In this document: positions 46,591-57,930 of the stretch, one piece after another | How the letters are laid out: each line of letters starts with the position of its first letter | How positions within the stretch are numbered: position 1 is the stretch's first letter | DNA from: Fasciola hepatica | Taxonomy: Eukaryota > Platyhelminthes > Trematoda > Plagiorchiida > Fasciolidae | Length of the DNA stretch: 64,000 nucleotides | Assembly (NCBI GenBank): GCA_948099385.1 | Contig: CANUEZ040000020.1 | Span: 9,255,501-9,319,500, forward strand | Reading direction: 5' to 3' | The notes under the pieces: model-generated | What the model was told of the DNA's origin: nothing | Databases searched by the model: none | Seen by the model: the letters and a program-made list of their open reading frames with translations, nothing else | Position numbers and translations under genes: made by a program

Positions 46591-47419
46591 GGATACTCTG
46601 ATACGAACGCCTATTCCACCCGCTCGTATAAATATCACATAAACAACAAAGTGAGTGAGTTATCTCGTCCACCGACTGAGACTCGTCAAAACTCCCTGGT
46701 GATAAACTGCCTACTGCAAGTCGCATACTTTCGGTGTGAGTCGTTTTTGACGCAGTGCATTTCTTATTCGTGTGTTTATATTCATCGATCTGATGTACTT
46801 CTCCGAATCACTGAATAATTGACCTAAATTCACTTGAAATGTAATCAGTGTACACGGTAACAGCCTTTTTTGAACTTTTGTTTTAAACCCAGTCATGATC
46901 GCAAACTTGGTCTCAACGCACTTCTTCCTGATTGGTTGTTTCATGAGCTAAGATTGGAATGAAGAAGCACCTGTCTGCCTGTCTGTCTTCAGATTTTGTG
47001 TTCTTCAAAAATCTTGACCCACTACCCTCAGTTATAATTTTCGATGTATAATCTGTTTGATCACAGGAGTGAGGCTGAAGTTCCGGTCAAATCTGGGTTG
47101 TGACCAAGATTTCACTTGGATCTCTGGTAGCTGTCACATCTTCGTTCACCGTTTGGAGCCAGTGAGTGAATCTGCATTTCTAGCGTTTTTCCAGTCCCGA
47201 TAAAATATCAGATTTAAAGACGATGTTCGCTATCCAGCAGTCAACAACCATACACTGGGTACCTCGTCAAGATTTTACCTTGTCGGTTTGATAGAGAAGA
47301 ACTTGTGTTATCCATGTCAATATTTTCGCTTTGAAAACTAATATCACGCGGCACAGTTGACCAGACGAGAGGTGGTAAGACGAGGCCACTTGTGTTTAAC
47401 CGTTCGACCTTTGTGATTC
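46591..47419. other. No gene recognised
   Basis: No supported feature between the RTE fragment and the possible zinc-finger relic. Confidence 0.4.
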
Positions 47420-47845
47420 ATCAGCGTTAGTCCGAAAATCTCGAAAATGCACTGTCCACCGTTTCAACTTGTCAACGAGCCGCTCGTGTTGTCTGTGAAC
47501 AAATGCATCGGTGCTTATAGATCTCAGATGACTGTTCAGTCTACGCTCTTTCGTAGGTGCCTGCACATCAGTTTTCCTTGTCGTCACGTCAGAATGGAAC
47601 TATTCGCGTTGTCTGCGCGATACCTTTTGAACGCCACAGTGAAGCAAAGTCGGTGGCAAGAACAAACAAAGGATTGCTTAAATGGTTTTCCGCACCGAAT
47701 CAGTTGTGGAACCGAATGTTTTGACAAACCGACTTCAGTACAACAAACTTTATACAAAGCGTCCAACGGAGAACAAGAACGTGCGAGAACCACACTGAAG
47801 CTTTTGCCACGGTCAGACACGATGTTGCATTGTGAACATTCATAA
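47420..47845 (-). pseudogene. Possible C2H2 zinc-finger relic
   Basis: Read on the minus strand from 47,845, the translation has ECSQCNIVSDRGKSFSV, later RCGKPFKQSFVCSCHRLCF and, in another phase, ERRLNSHLRSIS. These resemble C2H2 finger pieces (C-x2-C, the T-G-E-K-P-F linker, L-x-x-H-L-R), but the Cys/His spacing is irregular and stops interrupt it. An ATG-started + frame (47,447-47,845, 132 codons) covers the same bases without any motif. I favour an old zinc-finger pseudogene fragment, with low confidence. Confidence 0.28.
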
Positions 47846-48814
47846 ATCTGACTAGCAGAACTCTAAAGTTGCATTGTATTGAATAGACCGTTTATATTTT
47901 CAGGGCATATTATCTGATTACTAACACAGCCACACATTTGACCAATACACGTTCCCCCCCAGTTCGGATCAGTCTAGAAAGAAAACAATTATTGATCATG
48001 AATACATGAACGTCATAGTCCCGTGCATCGATCCAGTTTCAGTATTCGGTGAGCATCGGGACCTTATGCAATCATTGTGTACCTTCTTATTATTCATGAG
48101 TAGGGTATCAAGAGGTATTTGATTGGTAATCAGGGATCCACTTGCCAGCTTATCACCTGCTTCTCTCAAGGTTTCTTCTTCTATTGACCCGGTGTGTTAT
48201 ACCTGACATTCTTCATTTAGTCATCTCGTCCTCGTTTTTGCGTGCAAAAGTTTGACTCCAGGCTATTTGATACGTTCGATTGATAGTTGGCGTAAATTCC
48301 CGACCTTGTAGATGGACGTTCAGAGCTGATTACAAAGTCCGGTGTACCGATTCTGATGGGGGATCCACTCAGTTATGTACCTTGGGTTTTCCGCTGGCGA
48401 TATGGAGTAAATATTCACAACCAGACTAGAGAGACACGAACCACGTCGAGAAGAGGATGTAGACTAACCTGCCATTAAACCACCAATACGAAACTAGAAT
48501 ACTTCTAAATGCACCAGTGTGAGACATGGACGATCGTATTTTTGCCACTCCGAAACGTTGACATCCCATTTCATACCTATCAGTAGCTCGAATCGGAATG
48601 CGGACTTCATGGTTTGTCTGGAAACTATCATGTGATATTGAATTAAAGGAGCCAATTCCATCTTTCTTATCGCGGCAGATCCTGACTTCTTTTGCAACAT
48701 CCCTTTTTCCCTCGGGTCCTCCTTTTTCTCTTTTCGATTATTGTGTACGGAAGATGTCCTCAAGTTCCGTTTCTAGCTCTTGTTCTCATCGCACTTAATC
48801 GATCATGACCAATG
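47846..48814. other. No gene recognised
   Basis: Frames at 48,494-48,798 on both strands have no motif. The segment precedes the family C LINE. Confidence 0.4.
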
Positions 48815-49659
48815 ACGAAACTGCACCTTGGCGTGGTGTGATGGCTTGCGTGCCTCCATGACCCAGAAAGCTATGCAGGACGGCTTCCCTAAGCCGGAAA
48901 TGCAATCATGCCTGACAGGTCAATGGGTAGAGTCCAGACGAAGTCCATTCTCCGAACCAGATCTTGAGCAGCTTCTGGTTCTAACCACTATGCCCCTGGA
49001 GAGGACACTCCAGCGAATAAACACGGAGAGAAACAGTTTTCCGGTCTAAAAACCTTCACTAGATGGACGTAGGAGTGAAGTACCTGGGGTTTCTCTCGAT
49101 GGTAGAAGAAGTGATCGTACTTCATTAGGCAGCTATCGCCCACCTAAGCTGGGCAGCCCCCAGCCCAAAGGATGCTGCCCCGTCCACGTTCCACTTGCTC
49201 CATTGGGTGCATGGGGCTGAGGACTAAACCCGAAAAATGGATCGATAACGAAGCACCAGCGAAGAAAAGACAAAACGCATGCAGTAATCAGGTCTTACTT
49301 GACAAACCAGAGGAAGTTTCTTCATGGGTTCTTCAGTGACGTTCCGGTGCTGGGTTAACGCCCTACTGCCTTGTGAATGAGACTTTTGAGTCAAAGGCTC
49401 CGATTAGGGTTCCCAAAAACCCCTTCTGTGGTGTGTGCAACCGCGAAGTATGATATGCCCAGAAATCTCCAGTGGTCAGTCAGGAAACATTCTTTATCTC
49501 TCTGCTCTTCATCCTTTACGTCCCAATTCCTAATGTGTACGAGTAGCCACATTAAGTCGTGACTGTGAACTTGTAGCTCTCGGAAAGCGTAGCAAATTAA
49601 AGACAGGGGTAGGAAGAGGATCCATTCTCCGACCTAAGCATCCTCTTCACTTAGCTGCT

Positions 49660-50400
49660 TTCAACGTTCGCACATTTTGCCAAATGGGGCCACAGGCTAC
49701 CCTAGCTAGGACTCTTGAAACCGAAACACTCATACAAGACCCAACTTCAGTATTAATACTTCCCTCCGCAGATGCAAGCTCGTCTTCTCGTTTCACTCTT
49801 CGCGTGTCGAGTGATTCGGTGTCTAGTGCTCTTGGTCAGGCTGGCGTTGGCATTGTTCTGAGCGTGAAGGCTGAGCGTGCATTGCTTGACTGGATCTCAG
49901 TCAGCAACCGTCTGTGTGCAGTTCGGTTGGACGGTTCTGTGCATGTCAACAGCAGTAGACTGAAGCGTCGATGCCTGTTTGCCGTTTCTATGTACGTTCC
50001 AACTGACTGCAACTCTCCTGAGGCTAAAGACGAATTCCACCAGGATTTTTCTCAAATGCTCCGTAGCGTGCGCTCTACGAACATCATGGTTGTTTCTGGT
50101 GATTTCAATGCTCAAGTCGGAAGTCTGGACGAGATCCAGAGGAATATGGGAGGCCGATATTGCCTTCCAGCCGATCGAACTGATAACCGTGACCGACTCA
50201 TTTAACTATGTTCCGACCATAGACTATTCCTAGTGAGTACAAATTTCTCGTATAAAAAGCGACACCAACTAACCTGGCGTCCTGCACCTTCACGGCGTTG
50301 GACTCAGATCGACCATAATGCTGTTGGTTATCGCTGGTGCGGATCATTTCAAGACTCGATCATTTTGGTCCACTTCTGTAGACACTGATGACGCCCTTGT
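49660..50400 (+). pseudogene. Family C APE-type endonuclease domain
   Basis: The frame carries NVRTFCQMG (motif I), then VVSGDFNAQVG near 50,090 (the G-D-F-N motif), then after a TAA at 50,206 and still in phase RRHQLTWRPAPSRRWTQIDH, the T-W-R-x-P and Q-I-D-H motifs. The glutamate motif (S-E-T-R) expected between ETE and IQDP near 49,720 is missing: the protein runs directly from RTLETETL to IQDPTSV, suggesting a small in-frame deletion that removes a catalytic residue. The enzyme would have cut genomic target DNA in the nucleus to start reverse transcription. Confidence 0.8.
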
Positions 50401-50652
50401 CTGCGCGCACTTCTGCTTGTGCCTCTTCGGTGGCCAAACAACACCAAAGCGAACCGTCCCCCTCAGCTGCTACTGGACGATAACCAACGATCTGCTTTCC
50501 AAACAGAATTATCCACCAAGTTATCGATGCAGTCAAATGCCCAGGATCCAGAACAGCGATGGATAGAGATCAGACGGGCTCTACTTGCGGCTGCTGATGC
50601 TACACAAGGTCCGACAACTAGACACACATAGAGGCGATGGATATCTGCATCC

Positions 50653-51423
50653 TTGGTTGCACTGTTAGATGTGCGCAGATCGACTCCTCCGGATTCCAGA
50701 TACGATGAGGCACGGAGATGTCTTAAACGCCAACTGATTCGGAGCCTGAGAAACAATCGTGAGCAGTGGTGGATTGCGAAGTTTAGGAAGGTGGAAAAAG
50801 CTGTGGCGATTGGAAACAGCCACAGCCTTTCCCGTTTGATTCGACAGACCGATCCAGGTAAACCAGGCGTCAGCAAATTGATCAAACAGGCGAACGGCTC
50901 ACTGATTCAAACTCAGGTGTATCGTCCAATTTGCTGGGCGGAACATTTCGAGTTGCGATTTAATTGGCCTTTATCCTCGTCAGGTTTGCTCACTAGCGCA
51001 ATGGGTACAGCTCTTGTTGTAGATACCAGCCCTTCGTCAGAAACGGAGATTCTTTGTAAGACAAGCTATCTTAACCAACATAGGGCTGCCGGACTGGATG
51101 GGTTGCCTCCGTCTAATTTCAAAGACGGTGGCCCAGCACTTTTACCAGAGTTGACAAAACTCCCCGGTTTGATATGGGAGAAGGAACAAGTTCCAAAGAA
51201 TTGGTGTGAATCGATGATCATACCGATTCACGAAAAAGGCGACAAGTACTCCTTTGAAAACCACAAGAGGATAAGTCTGGCTAGCATCACATCTAAACTG
51301 CTCGCTGTTGTTATTCCGTACCGCCCATCTAACACTCGTGTACAGTGCTCGCGCGAGTATCAAGCTGAGTTCAGACCTGTTCGAGGTTGTATTGATCACA
51401 TCTTCACTCTTGGACAAATTTAA
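50653..51423 (+). pseudogene. Family C linker and reverse transcriptase fingers
   Basis: The frame contains LRNNREQWWIAKFRKVEKA (linker), then AAGLDGLPPSNFKDGG (the G-P-D-G-L-P motif with Pro changed to Leu), WCESMIIPIHEKGDKYSFEN and KRISLASITSKLL, and finally YQAEFRPVRGCIDHIFTLGQ (Q-A-G-F-R-x-x-R-G-C with Gly changed to Glu). A TAA follows at 51,421-51,423, after which the coding phase changes. An upstream piece at 50,419-50,631 in the same phase belongs to the same linker. Confidence 0.85.
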
Positions 51424-51459
51424 GAACAGACACCTTCCGTAGGCCTATTATCTCCATTT

Positions 51460-51875
51460 TTATTGACCTTGAAGCGGCATTCGACTCAGTTGACCACACA
51501 GTTCTCTGCCACTGCATCTTGTTGAAGGGTGCACCAGAGACATTCGTTTCCATCATAAAGTCCCTTAACATGAACAGCCGGATCCGAGTTCAGAATTACG
51601 GTGGTCTTTCGCCCGAGTTCACCACGAAAAGTGGTGTACGTCAGGGTTGCCCTCTGTTTCCCTTTTTCTTTTACTTTGTGATTGATATGGTCCTAGAGAC
51701 CACACTTTTGTCAGGTGAGGATAGCGGCATTGAACTTTTACCGGGTCGAAAGGTGTCAGACCTTGAATATGCGGACGACATAGTTTTTCTAAGCGAAGAT
51801 CTGGGTAAGTTGCAGGCTTTTCTAGACAGCTTGACGAATTGCGTAGCAATTTTCGGTATGCTTTTTACATCTTAA
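51460..51875 (+). pseudogene. Family C reverse transcriptase palm
   Basis: In a new phase from about 51,460, FIDLEAAFDSVDHTVLCHC is motif A with its catalytic Asp, SGVRQGCPLFPFFF is motif B, and LEYADDIVFLSED is motif C with both catalytic Asp residues kept. The frame ends at TAA, 51,873. The palm motifs are intact, so the frameshifts on both sides, not the active site, inactivate it. Confidence 0.9.
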
Positions 51876-51926
51876 AAGTGCAAGATGGTGTTGTAGGACT
51901 GGGTTGGTCCAACGTCAAACCTTTCA

Positions 51927-52154
51927 GTGTCTAGGGAGACTATAAACGTGGTAGACAAGTCCTGTTATCTGGGGAGCTGCATCTCACTCGGAGGTCGGAT
52001 ATGGGATGAGGTGTCTCTGCGTATACAGAATGTTTGCTTGGCCTCTGCCAACTTGAGTCATCTGTGGCGTCGACATGACATCCGTTTACCTATCAAGGGT
52101 CGAGTGTACGCTGCAGCAGTCACGCCCGTGCTTATGTATGGTTCAAAGACATGA
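51927..52154 (+). pseudogene. Family C reverse transcriptase C-terminal region
   Basis: The frame reads VDKSCYLGSCISLGGRIWDE, SHLWRRHDIRLPIKGRVYAA and AVTPVLMYGSKT, typical of the RTE C-terminal region. It stops at TGA after the K-T residues where G-C-E-T-W is expected, with readable remnants to about 52,570 (SVHDMEG, FLGWVKR). Confidence 0.85.
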
Positions 52155-52807
52155 CCACTGCGGGTGGAGGGTATACGAAGGTTGTTGGCATTTGAACACC
52201 GATTTCTTTGCAGTGTTGCCCGAATCTGGTAGGGACGCCATGTGAGTAGTGCTGCGGTTTGTCAGAAAGTCTTAGGTTGAAGGATGAAACCATTAGATGA
52301 AACACAAGCTGACCAGGCTAAGATGGTTGGGACAAGTGGTACACATTTCCCCTGACAGGATCCCTCGGCTTGCTATGTTTGCTGAACCGGGTACCGGTTG
52401 GAAGATGAGTAAGGGTGGTCAGTCCATGACATGGAAGGAAGGTATGAAAAGGACTTGACCATGTAGGGCGTGTTAGATTTCCTGGGTTGGGTCAAGAGGC
52501 CCTCCCTCTCAGTGGTTAGATACGCTGGGGGATACGGCTAGATGCCGCGATCAGTGGCGCTCTTGTATTCACAAACTTCCTTCATCAACTTAATTCCAAT
52601 AATGTAGTTCTCCTCTTACTCCTTTCGTATTCGTTTCTCCTTCATTATTTCTTTCTGAGATCGCCGCTAGGAGATAGCAACCAAAGCCACCCTACCCAGT
52701 GCGTGGTTAATGGTTGTGTGAACAGAACAGAACCGAAGGTAATGATAATGGTAATGAAATCTTAGGTCATGGTTACTGCCATCTAAGTAAGCCTTTGGTT
52801 TTCGTTC

Positions 52808-52995
52808 TTGGGCATGAATACAATGAAAGGGATGTGGCTCTGGCCTCGAAGTCCCACTGCGTTATCCAGCATGTCCAGTGGCCTACATCGTGAGACTTGA
52901 GTTGGTCCCAGGAGATTCTGTGTGGCAGTGATGACCCGGACCACAGAGAATTACTGTCTACTACCAACGTGAACAGCGGTGATGCGTCGAGCTGT
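52808..52995 (-). repeat. SINE family S, diverged copy
   Basis: On the minus strand, CACGTTGGTAGTAGACAGTAATT, then CGCAGTGGGACTTCGAGGCC and CCTTTCATTGTATTCATGCC match the family S body at 33,708-33,955. The tRNA-like head is not recognisable. It starts only about 50 bp beyond the tail of the family C LINE. Confidence 0.5.
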
Positions 52996-54002
52996 ATCAT
53001 ACTGAATAAATCAACTCAGTGCCAAATGGAGCAAATGGTAAACGGCGTGGCACTACTTGTGTGCAAAGTGCACAGTGGTATTTAGCATGAAGGCTTGGAT
53101 TCAACTGGTCAACCGTTCCCAAAACGCCTCTCACTGGTGTCCCGTTTATCTTTCTGCTTACCAGTCAGGTTATTCATCAGTACTTGGTGAAATTTTCTAA
53201 ACATTTGGACGAACCGCCTACTTTCAAAACAGTTAGGGTAAAACGGAGACAACGTTTATCGTAATCCTGAAGTGTGAGAGTTTACGGATTTTATAATTAG
53301 GAACACAACAACAGTTTGAGCTACCTGCAGCCGCCGCAACCAACTCCATCACCAACATGATCACCCTCATCGAGTGAGCGTTATTTTGTTTTCTATAATT
53401 GTGGTTACTTCCGATTTACTCGCTGTCGGTCAAACAAACATGCTCTTGTTGTCACTCCTTTAAGGAGGCTGTGTTACGGCGTCGATCTTGATCGCATTTG
53501 AAGGAGAAAACATGACGACGGTTGATCAGATCAGTTTTGTTTTCTTATTTCACATTTTAACTCATCGCATACGGTCTATGCCTTGGCCGGTATCAGCAAG
53601 TGATATCCAACCTGTCACATAGAGCATGACACCCGTTGGGAATCGAAGAAAATAAAGTGGACGCGGACCGCCCCGAGAAAGATATTCAGATTAGATTCAT
53701 CCGCAGTTTTTGGATGCCTTCTGTTCGACCCGAAGCAGTGTTATTAAATTGCCATATCATTGCTGTCACTTTTCACCGTTTGACGGTTCGAACAGTTGGA
53801 TGAACTTTTGTGGGTAACAAATTTTATGATCCGTGTTTCCTGTGGCACAGAAGAACAACCGGTTTTTACAAAGAAGTTCATAAGTAGAATCGAGCCGTCG
53901 GTTTGTGGCTTCACAAGCCGTCTCGTTTATTTGGTATCATCATATAACACGTACCGATAACGGATTCGTTCGGTGGCTGCAACACATGAGCAACAAAATC
54001 TC
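52996..54002. other. No gene recognised
   Basis: No supported feature. Confidence 0.4.
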
Positions 54003-54335
54003 CGCATCATTATCGTACAGCGTTAAACAGTAGAGCAAGCCCCACTGACCGTTGCCTTTCTTACCATCTTCCACGCTGAATTAGAAAGTATGAATATACA
54101 AGATGGACAGGGAGTGGACCTACATGGGTGAGAAAAAGAAAGAATGCCCTAGTAGCCAGCACACGGAATACACAGTCTAACTGTACAAAAGCACATCGAA
54201 CAATCATTCTTATTCGATAGAAAGTGACAAGACAATCGCCGCTGTTCACGGTTCGTTGCCATGTCCCTCAGTGTCTCCAGCCAACTGGTAGACGGATCTT
54301 TTGGACCCCAACCACGAAGACGTGAAGCACCTACT
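54003..54335 (-). mobile_element. RTE family A 3' fragment
   Basis: Reverse complement of 45,630-45,958 at about 90% identity by eye, from GTGCTTCACGTCTTCGTGG to ACGCTGTACGATAATGATG. It encodes PSTSWLETLRDMATNREQ and CHFLSNKNDCSM on the minus strand. It is truncated at the same side as other LINE fragments, keeping only the ORF end and the 3' untranslated region. Confidence 0.85.
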
Positions 54336-54669
54336 CCGCATGTGCAATATCGTTTCAGTATTTTATGCATTCATGCATACTGTAAATTTTATTCGAGGAA
54401 CATATCCGGCACATCGGATATGAATGTAGACAGAAAAAACCTTTCGATTTTCCACGGTTTACAGCATTGGTTTGAATCAATCCAGAGCACACCTATCTTA
54501 TACTGTTTTCTAAGCTCCGAAGTGTGCCTTACTAAGTGGGTTACGCAGCGCGCTCATTGTTCAACAGGGTTTACGTTGACATTTTCAAACATGAATAGAC
54601 CGTTTTTTAACAATTGAGGGCACTACAAACAGTCAACCGAATGGTTTCGCATTGGTGATTGTAGGTGGA
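54336..54669. other. Spacer between family A and B fragments
   Basis: About 330 bp with no recognisable gene, repeat or RNA. A + frame (54,261-54,617) crosses it without a motif. Confidence 0.4.
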
Positions 54670-54995
54670 GGAGGTGGCCAGTCCATGACATGACAAAAAA
54701 GTATCAAAACCTAGATCAGTGAACTAGGAAGAATAGCAGGTGTTAGGTCACCGATTCGGGGTCCACGAGACTCGCCTAGTGGACTGCTGCAAATGTTAGG
54801 TGCCACGACCAGTGGTGTAATTGCATTCGAAATCTTGCATTGTTTATATGATTTTCATTCATAAATCATTTTTCTGTTTGGTTGTTATGTGTATTTCCGT
54901 TAAATTCGTGGTTGACTAGACGATGCTTTGAGGTAACAACCAAAACCAGAGCACGGTAGTGAGAGGGTGTTGGTGTAATGAACTGGACCGCGCAA
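54670..54995 (+). mobile_element. RTE family B 3' fragment
   Basis: GCCAGTCCATGACATGAC begins the remnant of the M-T-W motif. GATTCGGGGTCCACGAGAC, GTGCCACGACCAGTGG and GAGGTAACAACCAAAACCAG follow. It is the reverse complement of 44,826-45,126 and the relative of 27,178-27,382. The 3' end lies near GTGTAATGAACTGGAC. Confidence 0.75.
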
Positions 54996-55167
54996 AATAA
55001 TATCGGGCTAAGAGAACAAGTGCCACTCTCCCATGTTGTTTTGTTATTCTAGCTGACAAACCTTCTTTCGTCGTCGCTTTGATTGAGGAAAGTAAAAGTG
55101 TGATGTAGTTATTGATTGAACATCGGTCCTCAAAATCGAACTGCAGTCCACTGCAGTTTTGGTTGTC

Positions 55168-55335
55168 GACAACATTCCACTGTCGTCCGGATCGTTACCA
55201 CACTTGACCTATTGGGACCTTATGTGGTTCTCCACCACTCCAATTCTCAGGGTCTGGTTGCCGGTTATCCCTGGTAGTGCAGTGGGCCCTCGTGGCTATG
55301 GAGTATATACCCTTTCCATTGCAAGCATTAAAAGA
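55168..55335 (+). repeat. SINE family S, copy with degenerate head
   Basis: The body matches 33,708-33,955: CCTATTGGGACCTTATGTGG, CTCAGGGTCTGGTTGCCGG, TGGAGTATATACCCTTTCC. The tRNA-like head upstream is degenerate or missing. Confidence 0.65.
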
Positions 55336-56264
55336 AACTAGTAAACAACAAATTCCTTGGAACGTTGGTCATTTTATTTCCTGAAGAGAAATCTCAATTC
55401 CTTAAATTTTTTGTCAATAGCGTAATGTTCGATTGTAGTAATCTGCCAAGTAGAAGGTATTCCGTAACATAGGGTTTTGCATGTTCGTATAAGTACCCGG
55501 TCAACTGGCCTATTTGTGACGGTCACGCTAGAATGCAGCCGGGTTCTTGAAACACGAGTGACTTGTGAGACCCACTGAGTGTTCACATTTTTGGATCAAC
55601 TCCATTGGTGATTTTTTTCAGTTGAGTGATTCATCAACTGAGAAGGTTGTACGAGCTTGCTGTACGCAGCTTCTCTAGAAACGTGACTACCAGCTTGCAA
55701 TCTTTGAGGAATATCATATTTGCACTGAAAAGTGTAATCCTATTTCTGTAGTCATAACAACCATTTTGGCATCAGAACTGCAAACCGATTCTTAGTTTGT
55801 TAGAATCAAATGATCGCATTTCTCATTATGGTTTCTGGACATCCTACTGCCGCACGGAAACAAACCGGCTAGCAATTGACCATGTTCTTGAACTTTGTAT
55901 GATCAAAATGGAGCAGACTAGCTATGCGCACAAATGGTACAAACAAATGTCGTTTATTTTCTCAACCCACATATAGTACAGTTCTTTCGCACTTTCTCAG
56001 TCTGTTAGAACAATTATTGGAGTCGTTTTAACAAATTACAAGTTCGCGCTCATAGATGAATTTCATTCAATAAATTGATTAGCTAATTATCTTAAAGAGT
56101 GTTTGTTAATAAGGCACAACTTGTCTGATGAAACTTAGATCGAATGGGCATAGTAAACCACTGTGACCGAGTGACAGTTCTGTGTTTGTGGGAAGTGTCC
56201 ATTGATTTCTTCTATTTTGCATTTTGAATTTTCCACCAAATATTTGAAAGATTTTCGCACCTAA
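55336..56264. other. No gene recognised
   Basis: AT-rich DNA without a supported feature. Confidence 0.4.
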
Positions 56265-56535
56265 GTGAATGTGGTAGCAGGAGAAACGGATCGGCGAGCA
56301 CCTAGCTGGGCAACTAATATCGATAATGTCCATTGTTTGTGTGGCCCACATGAATCGGAATCTTGCGTGGCATTGGAAGTGGCGTGCAAAGCTTCATCAA
56401 GCTGTTGATACCGTTTATTTGGGTAGCGGACATCCGGCGGCATCGATAACCATGTAGACAGTCCTGCCTGGAAGGCAGATCGTCGTTCATTGTCTAGAAG
56501 CATTTTTGCGGGTGCCATTCGCTGCATGAAAATAG
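56265..56535 (-). pseudogene. RTE-like ORF2 linker fragment
   Basis: The minus-strand frame reads MLLDNERRSAFQAGLSTWL, then DEALHATSNATQDSDSC and SILVAQLGARRSVSP. It aligns with family C at 50,470-50,700 (LLLDDNQRSAFQTELSTKL, ALLAAADATQ, SLVALLDVRRSTPP), the region between endonuclease and polymerase. It is an isolated internal fragment of an RTE-like element. Confidence 0.7.
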
Positions 56536-56810
56536 TCCAACCAAAATAGATCGGTTGCCACGTTTTAGGTTTATATTTCGGTGAATCGAATTCCCATTTT
56601 ATATAATTCTTATACCTGACCCAAGTATCCATTGAAAAATTGTGACAATAAGGTGCAACTGATTCGGGTTTACCGCAGATTGTCGGTAGTGCACGAAACC
56701 GAAGTCGAGAAAGTCAAACAGTCAAATTGTGTGTCAAGTTGTCTGAACCACGCAGACTATCATAACAGGGTTTTAATGAAATACAATAATAAAATCTTTT
56801 TTTCCTTTAG

Positions 56811-56897
56811 GACGATAAACATCATTTTTGGAAGCAGGCCGCGGCCAGTCGAAGACATCGGATTGTTACACGCTTGAGCATGAGTGCAGTGGAAGGG
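56811..56897 (+). CDS. Candidate exon ending inside an antisense SINE, weak
   Basis: AAAATCTTTTTTTCCTTTAG before 56,811 is a strong acceptor. The next 29 codons are open (DDKHHFWKQAAASRRHRIVT) to a possible donor, AAGG followed by GGTATG at 56,898, which lies inside the antisense family S SINE. In another phase the frame stops at TGA, 56,875-56,877, also within or at the edge of the SINE. SINE-supplied splice sites and stops are known in other genomes; here it is inference. Confidence 0.18.
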
Positions 56898-57130
56898 GTA
56901 TGCCACATAGCCTCAAAGGTTCACTGCACTGTTAAGGATAACCAGCAACCTAACCCTGAGAACTGGAGTGGAGGACCACATAAGGTCCCAATAGATCAAA
57001 TGTGCCAACTGACCGGACGAAAGTGAATTGTACCGTCTACCACCAATGTGATGGGCGGTGTCGGGGATTCGAACGCCTGACCTCTAAACCCCTCAACGAC
57101 GAACGTTGTCTGCTCTGTATGTTAGTACAT
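56875..57130 (-). repeat. SINE family S with intact B box
   Basis: On the minus strand the head carries GCGTTCGAATCCCCG (57,062-57,076 reversed), followed by the family S body: TTGGTGGTAGACGG, TCTATTGGGACCTTATGTGG, CAGGGTTAGGTTGCTGG and CCCTTCCACTGCACTCATGC. It is the best-preserved B box of the family here. Confidence 0.65.
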
Positions 57131-57171
57131 GGTTAGAATCGGTTGACTATCAGTCCAAATCCATGTGACTG

Positions 57172-57245
57172 GCTGTGACAAGATTTGAACTGAGGACCGC
57201 AAGGTCCAAAGTCTGCGGCGGCAACCCCGCTCGACCATCGATGGT
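57172..57245 (-). repeat. tRNA-derived SINE head
   Basis: On the minus strand, CGATGGTCGAGCGGGG resembles an A box region and AGTTCAAATCT (57,181-57,191 reversed) a B box, with GTCACAGCC after it. It lies about 40 bp upstream (in minus orientation) of a family S copy on the same strand, giving two tRNA-like heads in a row. Confidence 0.5.
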
Positions 57246-57930
57246 TTCGAACACGAATGTTATACGAAGACTAGCAGATTCTTTTGCGCCGTAACCGAAA
57301 AATGTCCGTCTTTAGTCATACTTTTGCTACAGAAGCCAGGTGATATGGTATTGAAAATGTAGTCCGTTCTATCAAACAATGGTAATTTTTATCAGAAAAT
57401 ATGGGAGAACTGATTTCTTACGGTTTACTGAATGTGTTTTGGATAATAAGCAGACTATCTGTCATGTGGCTTGTCACGAAATTCGAACTTTTGTATATCG
57501 AAAAATTGTTGCTCCGGAGCAAGCTCACCGGATCTCATCTATTCATTTTATATTTAATCAGATCCAAATCGAATTCTCCGTTTCAATGAGTATGAACCGC
57601 CAGTCTCTCATTTCCACCCGGATTTGTTTTCGATCATCAACCGCCCAGTAATGTAATTAATGGACAAAATGGGAACAGCTCCCAGTGACCAAATGAAGAT
57701 AACGGAATCTCTCGATTATCGAACTGATTGTTTTAAACAGTATTGTTATCGGCGCAGTCAGTTAAAAGCATACAATCTTAAGGATTGAGCGTAGACCATT
57801 ATGTCTGTTCTCAAATAGCGTGAATACAGAAGGTATTGCGTACTCTGCTAAACTTCTTGCCTCAATTTTTGGTAATTGAAGCTTCTTTTTCATAAAAGTT
57901 AAAATCTTCCCTCTCTTTTTTAACTTCCAG
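57246..57930. other. No gene recognised
   Basis: Frames at 57,379-57,651 overlap in two phases without motif. Confidence 0.4.

Larger units (their letters stand above)
48815..52757 (+). mobile_element. RTE-like LINE family C, nearly full length, inactive
   Basis: About 3.9 kb with all parts of an RTE-type element in order: a GC-rich 5' untranslated region (48,815-49,620), an APE endonuclease (49,660-50,400), a linker, the reverse transcriptase (50,950-51,870), the C-terminal region (51,880-52,570) and a 3' untranslated region ending in irregular TAATGA-like repeats (52,739-52,757). Frameshifts and stops show it cannot move. It is the longest copy here and the best reference for the other fragments. 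No target-site duplication was identified. Confidence 0.85.
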
